A program made the position numbers and the translations under genes. Below the pieces are notes generated by a model. The model was not told the DNA's origin, searched no databases, and worked only from the letters and a program-made list of their open reading frames with translations. A DNA stretch of 64,000 nt. Origin: Ditylenchus dipsaci (taxonomy: Eukaryota > Nematoda > Chromadorea > Rhabditida > Anguinidae). Position 1 is the first letter of the stretch. Every line of letters starts with the position of its first letter. The stretch covers positions 62,001 through 126,000 of the forward strand of contig SADC01001153.1 in the NCBI GenBank assembly GCA_004194705.1, written 5' to 3'. Of the stretch, positions 1 to 10,814 are shown piece by piece.

Positions 1-35
1 GAGAAAAGCGATAAAAGGAAAAAAGCGGTACGTGA

Positions 36-772
36 CATTTTGATGCCGCGCCGTTTTGATGCCGGCCGTTTGATGCCGGGACATCTTGATGCCGCACCGA
101 ATTCGTCCTACCATACGAAAATGGTTTACACATTCACCTTAAATACTGGGAAAGGTGAGACTATGCCCTAAACGGCAAATGGTTGGCCGCTTTGCGTCCA
201 AGACCAGTATAATCCACATTGCAAGGGATAGAAAGTAAAAAGAATCAGTGTTTGGTGGTCTTTAGTATGGCTTAAAAAATCAAAAGTAAGACTAAAATCG
301 GGATTTTGGTATTTTTAAACCGAATTACCCACACGATTTTAGATTCGGTAGCATGGTTTGTTTTTTATTGAATGAATTTTATTTTTAAAGCTATCCGCCA
401 GACCAGGTGATACCCACCTAAGATTTTGGGATTCGGGTCGCAAACATTGGTATATTTGGACTTAAAAAGCTGATTTGGCAGACAATTTTACGTATGAACG
501 GATTATTTCTTTTTCAATTCGACTGACATTCGTTTTTCAGGCTTTCCATGTGGATATCCACCTGATCATGGGGTACCCACCCAGGTACCGGCCTGTAGGA
601 TGGGGAAAAGGGCCCGGGCGGTACCCACACTTATTTCAGTGTTCGGCTAGGTGAGATGCCGTATTTCCTGTAATAAAGTGGCCGGCCGTCCTATCACTTT
701 CGTTTGGAAGGACGAATTCGGTGCGACATCAAGATGTCCCGGCATCAAAACGGCGCGTCATCAAAATGAGCG
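36..772. mobile_element. Inverted-repeat (foldback) element
   Basis: About 75 bp at 36-109 recur as the reverse complement at 708-772. Both arms hold spaced copies of TTTTGATGCCG / CGGCATCAAAA and the junction word CGAATTCGTCCT. Between the arms is AT-rich DNA plus partly palindromic CAGGTGGATATCCACC-type motifs near 385-600. No transposase reading frame is present, so this is a non-autonomous element. The left end lies close to the window edge, so a target duplication could not be judged. Confidence 0.7.
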
Positions 773-1786
773 TGTCCGGAAAAGGGCTTTTTCAAAAAGC
801 CGTATCGTAGGTTATAAAGCCGAATTTGCCTAGCGCATAAATAAACAGTGGTATGCAAACATTTTTTCTGCATCCAGTTTTTATTCGAAGTGATTTCTGA
901 CTTTTATGAGGATAGGCATGTTTTTGTCCCGTTTACTATATTTGCTCATTTTAAGTCAGAATAAGTGAGTGGTCATCTTGTATCAGAATGACCAGATGTA
1001 GTGAACGGACGAAAACATGCATAGCTTTCCAAAATTCAGAAATAAAAAAATTTGGTTTCAGGCATTTTATACTATAAGTCTTCATCAAAAAAAGCATTTT
1101 ACAATAAACTTTCGATTTAATGCATACCTTGAAATTGTGTTTCTTGGACCCGATTTTCGGCTCAACTTGACTGCTTCCATCCAGAACGAACACTGGATTT
1201 AGTCTACACTCTGGGTTGGCACTTCTTATAGGGTATACACGGCTAGGTGCCAGTCAAGCTTGTTGAAATGTAAGCTTGTCTCACCACGAATACTGCTTTA
1301 CCGTCGTTTTATGGTGGACAGCCGCATTGAATGATCAACTTTAGCTAACAGAAAATGATTGAGGTTCACTTGGTTCAATTCTGTTTATTTACAAAAAATT
1401 AAAGTTGTTGGTTAAGTGATTTAACTTAAATTTCCAGCACATAAATTCTAAATGTACGATTGTGGGAAATCAAAAGTAGCTAAAACTTTTTTAGATCTTT
1501 AATGTGTGCCCGGTAAACATCTAGCGAGCGTTTCTGCCGCAACCGTGCAGTAGTTACCAAACCCCCGTTAAAAAACCAGAAGTCAAATATTCAACTAAAG
1601 GTGCGCTTTCCAACCATACCATCAAGTCAACCGACTCATTTTTAATTTTCTTAATTGTTCGTCATTTTCACCCAACTTGAAGGTATATGACTTGCACTTA
1701 TTGTTTATCTTACAACATTAGTTAAGTTTAAGTGTGTAATTGGATGTGCTCACTATCTATCTCTTGCTCAATCGCAGCTAGAGGGA

Positions 1787-4700
1787 ATGGACTTTGCTTC
1801 TGGCGTATGGGATGAGGAAAAGAAGTGCCTTCTAACACCTACTTCGCTCAACAGCCATACATTCATGCAGGTTTGGCCTTTTAAAAGTTCCTAAAGTAGG
1901 CCTTACATAAAATAATTGGTATCATAGTTGGTCTCTTTATCCCAAGTTTCACAAAACTAACCTCGAGCTTTTACTGAACAAAATTAATACCGTATTCTCT
2001 CTAATAGAATCACACTCTCTATTTGAACCACACTCTCTAATAGAACCACACCCCTTAAGACTCTCAAGCTGCGCCAACGGCCGTCTAACTCCAATGGAAT
2101 GTCGAAGCCTGGGAGAATCTCTTGTAGGATCTCATCGTTGAGTCATTCAAATCGTGCGGATTTCCCAATTAAAAGCAGATTCCCCATTTTTCGAGCTTTA
2201 TAAGTCATGCGAATGTGAAAATGTCTAGTAAAGTCTTCGGAGATCTAATTGAGCTATGTCTTATGTCCAGCTTATGTCCAGACATGATCATCATAATTAT
2301 AGAGTGAAAGTGACCTAGTCCAGGATGTTTCAACTGCTGCTTCTGTAGATGCCACTTCCTCTCAGCCAGCCCATCAATTCTTCTTTACATCTCCACTGAT
2401 ATACAGTGAACCAGCTTTGTCTAGCCTCGGCAACAGTGTTATCAACTACAACAATGTTGTTTCTTGCGCATATTCCGAGGCTACTTTACCAAATGTAAGT
2501 GACTATTCTCTAACAAAGCCCACTCTCAAATGTGACAAAACATACATGTATGTTTTTTAATGTAATCTACTAGCCAGGTTTATTAAACAACCCTCGTGTG
2601 AAAATTGTGAAAAATTAGAATTTAGTTTAGGACAATGCTCGAGAACTTCCTTTATTTAAATATTTATTCATTGTTTAGAACCAGAAATCTTTAAGGGGGG
2701 GGGGTGCATGTTGAGTGGGATTTTCGACCATTGTTGTTTTCTTTTTTCAACCGAATTTTCTTATTGATAATGGCTTAACTGTTAATACATTTCTTGGCTA
2801 ACTTTTTACGCAGAATCCGAAAATGTTATCAGAATAAAAACATTTTTTTTAATTTCATAAATAACAAAAAATTGATCAAAACATTCCTACCATATTTCCC
2901 TCATATACCCTTTCTCTTTTCAAAATTGTTTTCTTGATATTGTGTTTTGGCTACTTTTTTTGGACAGCTCGTAGGCAGCTCATTGCTGAGACGGTAGCTG
3001 AAACAGTGATCTTCATTTGAATGGTATATTGTCTAATGATTATCTAAAAAACTAAAACCAAAACGAAAAGCCATAACACAAGAATTTCAAAGAGGTACAT
3101 GACGGAAATACGGTATGAATGTTTTGGTCAGTTTTTATGTGTTTTATGAGATTTTTCAATAAATATTATGATTCTGATAACAATTTCGGATTCGGCGTAA
3201 AAAGTTTGCCAAGAAATGTATTAACAGATGAGCCATTATCAATAAAAATGCGGTTAAAAAAGATAACAACAATGGTCAAAAATCCCACACAACATTCACC
3301 CCCCCCCCTTTAAAAATTTTTTTTTGGTGTTCAAAAATCAATAAGCACTGGATGAAATGACATTTTTGGCCAAATGTCTTTTTTTGCAAAAATTTCTTTT
3401 ATTCTAAATTTTGAGCTCCGAGCCCTGTATTAGGAACTTTAATGTCAAAATCGATAAATATCTGGAAAAAGTGCACGAAAATTTCAAATGCAACAAAAAG
3501 ACGGATTCGCCACTTTTAGGTAGGGGCTTTGATAGGGAATATATGGTATTTAGTGACCAAATAAGTGAAACCAATAACATGCCCTCTTTAAGGTTTACAT
3601 TGAAGATAGCATTTCTCCTTCGGGTTTGCCTGGTGCTAATATGTCTGATGGGGCAAACAAGCCAGCCATCACCACCAATCCACCCAGCCATTCAACAAAG
3701 TGCTCAGCAAAGGCTTTACTCCAAAGTCTTCGTGTTTTTTTTAGCGAGAGTCAACCTTCGATTATTACTGTTATGGGTCCATCACAATGTGGGTAGACGT
3801 TAATATGTTTTAACTACGCATTTTATAAACAAACATTTAGTCCTCACAAGCAATCCTTCAGCACCAGGGAAATCAGAGAACAACACATGCAAATTCAAAA
3901 AAAGTACAGACCTTCCAGAAAACGGCACTACACTGACCCTGTTGATTTCGAAGGTATATTGAACGATTTTGTTACAACACAACACGAAAAAAAAAATTTT
4001 AAGGTATTCTAAACATAATTGGAGGCTGCTCCTGGTGGCAAATCTGGGTGTACTTGTTAATTAGCCTTCAGCAAATTCCCCACGCAATGTTCAACTTGTC
4101 GGTCCGTTTGATTTTTTCTCTAAATTATAAATAACAATGGATTATGGTTTGGTGCTTTATAGGTGGTGTACATGATGTATCAGCCTGATCATTGGTGCCG
4201 TTTTATTAAAATCTTATAAATTTTAAAAATGAGTAATTTAGGTGTCAAATTCCTGGAATGAACGATTCATCACCAAACAGCCGAGTAACTACTTATGGAC
4301 ATATAACCAACCATGGGGTCATCCATTGTGTACCAAAGACCAAGAACAAACAGCGAGATGTACTCGACTTTCATTCACAGGTTTTTGCTAGTTTTGAATA
4401 AGATATACAGAGACGTAAAAATTCAGTGTCATTACTACGACAGAGGAACAACACGCTATGAAGAGCTTAGACACATGTCGTAAGTAAAAGAAAATTGAGT
4501 ATTTCTGTCAAATGTTCGCACACTCAATTTTTTAAAACTTTTAGCTTTCTTTTTCTGATTTTACATCAGAGTTCGTAATTGTGCTTTTTAAAAGATTTGT
4601 CCTTTTTTGGGACCCCAAATCTTTTTATTTTTGAATTTTTTAGTCAAAATCTTTTTTTTCGCTCCAAAATAGCAATAAGCACTGGATAAAATTACCCTTT

Positions 4701-7700
4701 TTTCTTCAATAATGGTCAAAATGTCCTTTTTTAACCCAAATGTCCTTTTTTCAAAATTTTTGATTACAAACCCTGTTTTACATCAAAAAAATTAGAGACC
4801 GCATTTGGCGTTCGGGAGGAATTTTGGGACAGAATTTTCAGCCGAAAAAATTCGGGATCGGGATTTTGGCAAAAAAAAATTAGGGATCCCGTCGATCCGG
4901 TTCTAGAAAGGTATCATCTCTTGTGAATCAAACATGGGTATTGACGGTTTGAATTTGCACTACTTTGAGATTTAAATTAAAGTAGAGTATCTTTTCAAAA
5001 AAATTTGTGAACTTGGTTTGATTTTACCCACTAAAACCAAGTTACTGCTTTAGTACCGAAGAATTTATACCCAAAATAAAGTAGTAGTGCCAGAGATATC
5101 AGAGATTAAAAAAAATATTTTTTTAGACTCGAAGATGCCCAAAAGTCAGTAAATAATGAAAACAGAAGTGCACCTATTGTAAAGTGCCAGAAATGGGAGT
5201 ATGACCAGGATGTATACCCTATGATATTTATGCACCTGTTTACACCAATTGATGGTTCAGGTAATGAAGAACACTATAGTTACGGAGTGGAATCTGGTCT
5301 GTGATGATAATTTTAAACGTGCCCATGCTCATCTATTCTACTCCTTTGGATTCCTATTCGGCTGTTTATTAGGTGGTTTTGCTTCCGATAGGTGAATTTT
5401 TAATTAAAATCAAAAATTTAATTCACAGTAGTTGCAGATTTGGAAGAAAGCCCACAGTAATTGGTTTCGGCATCTTATCTTCCATGTTTGGTCTAATCCT
5501 GCATACTCCACCTATTTCCCTATGTTTCTGTTTATTCGCTTCTGTGGTGCTGTTTGCAATGAAGCTGCTGATCTAGCAGCATATGTGTTGTGCATGGAAA
5601 TCACAGGTTTGTTACAAGTCTACTTTCATTCATACACCAAGCAAAAATGATTTGGTGTAGGAACTCGATACCGAGCGATGGTGGGCAGTCTTTTACAAGC
5701 CCTTGGGTAAGTGCTTATAAGTGACTGTGCTTTGAACCTAATACTTTTTAGGCTGTGGGCTATGCAACTCTTGCTTTGATTGCGTATTTCTGCAAGTCTT
5801 GGCAGTACATACAGGTTTGGTTCTTTTTTAAATAAATATAGAGAATATTTATTTTCAGCTAATCACCGCCGCTTTGCACACAATTTCCATTTGTTTGATT
5901 TGTGTGCTACCGGAAAGTCCTCGTTGGTTAATAGTCAATAATCGGGTAGAAGAAGCTGAAAGGTATATCAGACGGGCCTGCAGGTAACCCATTTTTGTGT
6001 GGGTTTGTTGCTAGAGTAAACTGTTTGCAGAGACCGCCATTCCCATTCAATTGTGCAACTTTAGCAAGGTAGCTCAAAGTTTTTTTCTAAAATGCTATTT
6101 TTATAAAATGGCCTAGTTAGAATCGATCTCCACACGACTTTATAAAAAATTTGACGCTACTCGTTAACCCTCCTCCCCTTAATAATTTTCAATTACCCCT
6201 AAAACCATACTTCTTTTTGAAAAATGCTGAAATTAGTACGGGTTGTAGTTCAAGAGCTTCAGAGCCAATTTTGCAGAATAATTTTTAATGTAAAAGTGTT
6301 GAGTTTTTTAAAACAAATAAATTCCTTTAAAAATGAGCAAAAGCATAATTAGTAGAACATTACAAATTTATTTATGATACAACCTTATGCATGCATACAC
6401 ATTACGCTGAAGTAGTTTTTTAGTGTTCTCTGCCTGTGATTTAGAACTGGTCAAACACGCAGAGCAACGAAAATGGGTCAAGCGCCATCAGAGGGCTAAC
6501 ATTCTGCATCTGTTAAAATCACGGGCACTATGTGTGAGGACGGGAATAATTTGCATCGTGTGGATAGCTACTGCACTGGTCTACTATGGCCTAGTCATTG
6601 GTCGGGTTTTTGTGTTTTTCTCAAATAGTTTATGGTAACGCAATGTCAATTTAGCACTATCTGATCAATCAGCGCCAGGAAGAGTGCTTTTCAGTGGAAA
6701 TTTCTTTGTAAATAATGCCATTGCTGGAGCTATTGAACTGCCCACCCTGTTGGTTTGTGTTTATCTCATGAAATATGGCAGGAAAAGGTCTGACCTGAAT
6801 TTTTCAAGTATTTTTCTGAATTAATTTATATGTTTTAGGGCTCAAATGTTTACCCTTATGGGGCTGCCATCTTTATTTTCTTAGCCATGGGGGCAATCAT
6901 TGGAGAAGCCCAATGGTTAGACTATTTCACTTCATGTTATCTATCGTTTTCATACGGTCACTTTTAGCTGGCACTTTGTTCAATGTTGATGGGCAAAATA
7001 TTTATCCAAGGGCATTCAATATTCTCTACATATTCACCAGTGAAATGTATCCTACAGTTATTCGAAATTCTGCTGTCGGTTTCTGCTCTATGGTTGGTTT
7101 CTGACACTTGGCATTCGATAAATTGTTTGGTTATTTTGCAGATCGCCAGATTGGGCTCGGGTGTTTCGTCGTACGTAGCTATCCTATCGGATGTAACGCT
7201 TGCAATTGTTCCAATGATAATTTTTGCAACTTTTTCTCTGTTTGCCGGAATGTTAGTCATGCTGTTGCCAGAGACCAGGGATCAGCCTCTTCCTGACACC
7301 CTTCAGGTATCTCAGTTATCAATATATTTTTAAAATGTAATCCTCTTTGGTTTAGGATGCTGTAACTTTTCTTAAAAACAATCATAAATATGAGTGCTAT
7401 TATGGCTTCGGAGGTGGTCATGCAGTTGGGGATACGGATGGGAAGCAGAGCATGTCTGGTCAAGGGGAAGAAGATAGTCGGTTAAATGTAGGAAGACCTG
7501 CAGGCACCACTACAACAACTGCCAATACTCCCACTCCCCAGGAAGAAGGCGTTAGTCAAGATGGGCCTGGCTTCACAGCTAATGCAGACGAGGACATAGC
7601 CCTAGCAACTGCAGATGCGACCAGCATTTCCAGAAAGAGATCTGATACCTTCAATGAACTGCCGTCCATTCCCGAAGTGCCTGACCATTGCGAGGAACAC

Positions 7701-8613
7701 AATCTGTTGTTGCTGGATGAAACTGGTGCAATTGAAAAAGAAGAACTAGCTGAGATCCTGATGGACAACAACAAAAGGAAGGGCGACAAACAGTGCACCC
7801 CTACGCTCTCCAGGCAAAGGCACAGAGCTGGTGCTGGTAATAGAAAAGTCTCCACTGAGAACTTAATCCGGAATGTAAGTTAAAAATAATATTTTGTCGA
7901 CCAAAAACAGTACTCATAAATAGCCGAGTAGGTAATCCTTCCATAGTCATTTTTATTACAGTTGAACCTCGATTTGGTGTCCCTCCGTATCAATGGCCGA
8001 TTGCGAACTAAAAATTCATAAAAACTACATTTGGCCAAAAAAGTACAATTTGGTCATTTTTCGTCAAAAGAAGTCATTTTATCCAGTGCTTATTGATTTT
8101 GAGCACCAATAAAAAAGATTTTCTCGTAAAACCTCGAAAATAACTAAGAGTTCGGGTCCCCGAAAAGCACAAATCTTTTTAAAAAAGTACGTTTCAATAC
8201 CCTGACTAAGAATCATTGAATGGAGGTTTGACTGTATTCTTGTTGAAGTTAACAACGTTAATGTTAGTCAGGGCTCGTAACTCAAAATTTCGAAAAAAAG
8301 ACATTTGGGTAAAAAAGAACATTTTGACCATTTTTCGTCAAAAGTGCCATTTTTCCAGTACTTATTGCCATTTTGAAGCGAAAAAAACTTAAAAACAACA
8401 ACAAAAAAAAGATTTGGGATTCTGAAAAAGACAAATCTTTTTAAAAAGGACACATACTAGCCCCGATGTTAGTTAACAAATGTTCATAATAGAGAAAATT
8501 TTGTAGAGAGGCTTTTTGATAAATATTTTTTTTAGCTGTCAAATGCGGACTCACTGCTCAAAGATTTGACAGATATCTCGATCCCAGACAAATTGAATGA
8601 ACCTTTTGACTAA
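1787..8613 (+). CDS. SLC22-family organic cation/anion transporter
   Basis: A plasma-membrane major-facilitator transporter of organic ions. Exons include 1787-1870, 2324-2494, 3593-3792, 3841-3953, 4004-4101, 4163-4194, 4242-4380, 4427-4479, 5127-5260, 5280-5391, 5438-5606, 5661-5706, 5752-5814, 5859-5983, about 6424-6600, 6657-6788, 6841-7092, 7142-7304, 7357-7874 and 8537-8613. Family marks in order: [11 protein letters not shown] before TM1, a Cys-rich extracellular loop (DHWCQIPG), CQKWEYD then [13 protein letters not shown], the MFS loop [50 protein letters not shown] and [12 protein letters not shown]. The cytoplasmic tail is long (about 190 residues) and polar. The frame breaks by one base near 5512, near 6864 (G run), near 6914 (G run) and probably at the 5706/5752 junction. 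The start ATG at 1787 is inferred from the open exon. SLC22 identity is secure; the substrate cannot be told. Confidence 0.9.
2685..3323. mobile_element. Foldback MITE in SLC22 intron 2
   Basis: The first roughly 170 bp (G-run, then GGATTTTCGACCATTGTTGTT) return as the reverse complement up to the C-run at about 3312. Matching words include TGATAATGGC, ATTAACAG / TGTTAATA and GATAACAA. It has no coding content and lies wholly within the intron between the exons ending at 2494 and starting at 3593. Confidence 0.75.
4588..4780. repeat. Dispersed repeat of about 190 bp (family A), reverse orientation
   Basis: Marked by words around AAAGATTTGTCCTTTTTT, CAATAAGCACTGGATAAAAT and AAATGTCCTTTTTT. 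Related copies lie at 3330-3420, 7995-8215, 8270-8460 and 19585-19770. Some copies are in introns of the SLC22 and DOMON genes. The origin is unknown; no ends with target duplications were recognised. Confidence 0.6.
7995..8460. repeat. Two copies of dispersed repeat family A in the last SLC22 intron
   Basis: Two successive, diverged copies (about 7995-8215 and 8270-8460) share the words CATTTTTCGTCAAAAG, CCAGT(G/A)CTTATTG and ACAAATCTTTTTAAAAA. A pogo-type terminal sequence (ACAGTTGAACCTCGAT) begins near 7959 in front of them. They sit between the last two exons and so are intronic. Confidence 0.6.
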
Positions 8614-8744
8614 ATCAACACATGTACCTTGCAACCCCACTCAATTGTTGGTCAATTGATGTTTTAGAGTAAATTATTTTTGATTCGAACAATTTGACTG
8701 TTTTTTTGTGTCTTGTTTGGGTGATGACGAAAACGGTGGTCGAC

Positions 8745-8750
8745 AATAAA
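8745..8750 (+). terminator. Polyadenylation signal of the SLC22 gene
   Basis: A canonical AATAAA lies about 130 bp after the stop codon at 8611-8613 and before a T-rich stretch. It is the first good signal downstream. Confidence 0.55.
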
Positions 8751-8929
8751 GAGGCTGTATAAAAAGGATACTCAAGTTTAATTTTTTAATAATTAATAAT
8801 GTTTACAAAAATCTGTCAGAAAAATGCTTTTCCGATAAAAGTGAAGAGAAAACACACACCAAATATTAAAAAAAATGTCAAGCAAAAATATTAGGGTTAA
8901 TTGAAAAGAGCAAAGCTTTTCCGTGCTGC

Positions 8930-9125
8930 AAAAAGACTTTTATTGCTCCCAAAGGACTTTTTTTTGCTGCAAATTTTTTTTTTGATTCAAATACATTCTT
9001 CGTGATATAATATGTATAATAATTGATATTCTTAATAAACGATATTACGAAGAATGCATGTGGAGCAAAAACATCTTTGCGGCAAAAAAGTCTTTTTGGG
9101 GCGAAAAAAAGTTTTTTTTCAGCAG
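8930..9125. repeat. Imperfect palindrome downstream of the SLC22 gene
   Basis: The left arm (AAAGACTTTTATTGCTCC ... ACATTCTTCGTGATAT) pairs with the right arm (ATATTACGAAGAATGCAT ... GGGGCGAAAAAAAG). It is probably a decayed foldback element. No gene is seen in it. Confidence 0.5.
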
Positions 9126-9299
9126 ACCAAGCAAATCATGTAGTTTAGTAGACTGGCTCAACTCGGCTCCCGAGTTGGGAGTCCCGACTGCCAAATTTTT
9201 CGGACATGGGTATATAGCAGTTCGCGTAATTTTACAAAAAAAAACCGGATATACGAGTATTCGAAGAGGTTGCGAACCCGTACGACTGCTGTCCTAGTT

Positions 9300-10140
9300 A
9301 AAATTATAGATTCTTTTTATTTAGCCTCTTTAGAAACCGCTTTTTATCAAACACCCTTTTTGTAGTGCTGCTGCAACACTGTTGCATCAGAATTATTTCT
9401 TGTCTTACAAGTAGTTGTTGTTAGTAAACATCAGCCGGCTGGTTTATTTTGACGCATAAGCGCTCTCTCAACCTCAGGGCTTTTCCAGTAGTCTTCACCA
9501 CAATTATATTGTTGCAAATATGAATTTTATTTTTGAAGAGAATTAACATTTCTCAATTGCTTAGTCCATCAGTCTAGTTTTCATTTGTACATACATGTGT
9601 AAAAATGTGTCTGTGTAAAAAGGTCTTTTTTGGCTGGCATTTCCCTCATTTCTCCTCATTCAATAGTCGTCCAAACTAATTTCGGTTACATTTGTGCATG
9701 TGAAAGCAAAACTTTGTTTTCCAACCTTAAGTCAGTTGTTTTGTGTATAAAACTGCACCACCACTTTTGTTTGCTTTATCTTGGCTGTTTGTGCGTCAAT
9801 TTAACCTGGTATCGAGTGTTTGTAAAATGAATAAACAAATGTCTATTTTTAAATCTAGAACGCATTGGAAGCTAGAATAAACATAATAACTGCACCTTTT
9901 CACACACAAGTACAATGAATAGCAGGTTAGAAGAGAATAAGTAAGCAAATGAACACAGCAGTGGCTATTGCACAAGCCACAAAAGACAACAGGACACCCT
10001 TTTGTACTGCGTTTAACTAAAATCAATTTTTCAAAATGGTATAAAACAATTTAGTTTTATTTGTCAACGAGCTTCAAATTGCGCTCCAAAATTGTGCTTC
10101 TAACTTACTGACTGTAAATGCGTTTTGATATTTTGATTAA
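9300..10140. other. Intergenic stretch with nothing recognised
   Basis: AT-rich DNA between the converging SLC22 and DOMON/b561 genes. Short open frames here have low-complexity composition, no splice signals in phase and no recognisable domain. Confidence 0.5.
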
Positions 10141-10309
10141 CCCTAGCATGGGCACGTTGACCACAATGTGGTCATGTCAATTTGTGGGCCTAGGTTTGAC
10201 TCTCGAAAAACACGTTTGGGAAAACGGTAAGATAATCTAGGGAGGTAATAATCTCAGCTTCAAAATGGCATATTTTGAAGGCTGGTGAAACGATATGCAG
10301 CAGAATGTA

Positions 10310-10735
10310 ACGTAATTTATGCCCGTTCTGGGCCATGTAACTACATTGTGGCCATATATGGAGTCCATATATGGTCCATATTACGGACCAGTTGATTTTT
10401 GCAATAAGTATAGGTTTCAAAACTCAAACAGTTGGATTTTTTTTCATATTGATTTTTTTGATGGGTTACAATACGAATTTTATGAAACACATCAAATTAA
10501 AAAATTAAGCTGTTAGATAGTGGTAATAGTACGTAAAAGGGCCCAAATAACCCCCCTCCAAAGAGTATTTTTTCTAAGTGTATTTTTTTGGGCTTCGTTG
10601 ATTTTTTTGAGTTTTCTTTTTTGCAATGTGTAGCGCGCTAACTTAGGATTAGGCTTAGGCCTTAGGCTGAGACAAAAATGAAAAAAGTTAGCTTAGAGAA
10701 AAAATACTATTTGGACGAGGGGTTATTTGGATATA
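10310..10735. repeat. Palindromic sequences and a small inverted-repeat element
   Basis: At 10345-10385, TATGGAGTCCATATATGG and its neighbours form a palindrome, and GACCACAATGTGGTC at about 10159 is another. At 10535-10735 the words CAAATAACCCCCCTCC and AGTATTTTTTCT return inverted as AGAAAAAATACT and GAGGGGTTATTTGG, flanking a core rich in TTAGGCTTAGGC. The latter looks like a MITE of about 200 bp. Confidence 0.5.
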
Positions 10736-10789
10736 CTGTCGTAACAGTATGATCAATGTGACCAAGGTAACTATGTAAGCCATCCTATT

Positions 10790-10807
10790 TTTATTTAATT
10801 TTTTATT
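10790..10807 (-). terminator. Polyadenylation signals of the DOMON/b561 gene
   Basis: Two TTTATT words on the given strand (AATAAA on the minus strand) lie 8-25 bp beyond the stop codon of the minus-strand gene. Confidence 0.5.
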
Positions 10808-10814
10808 GGTGTGG

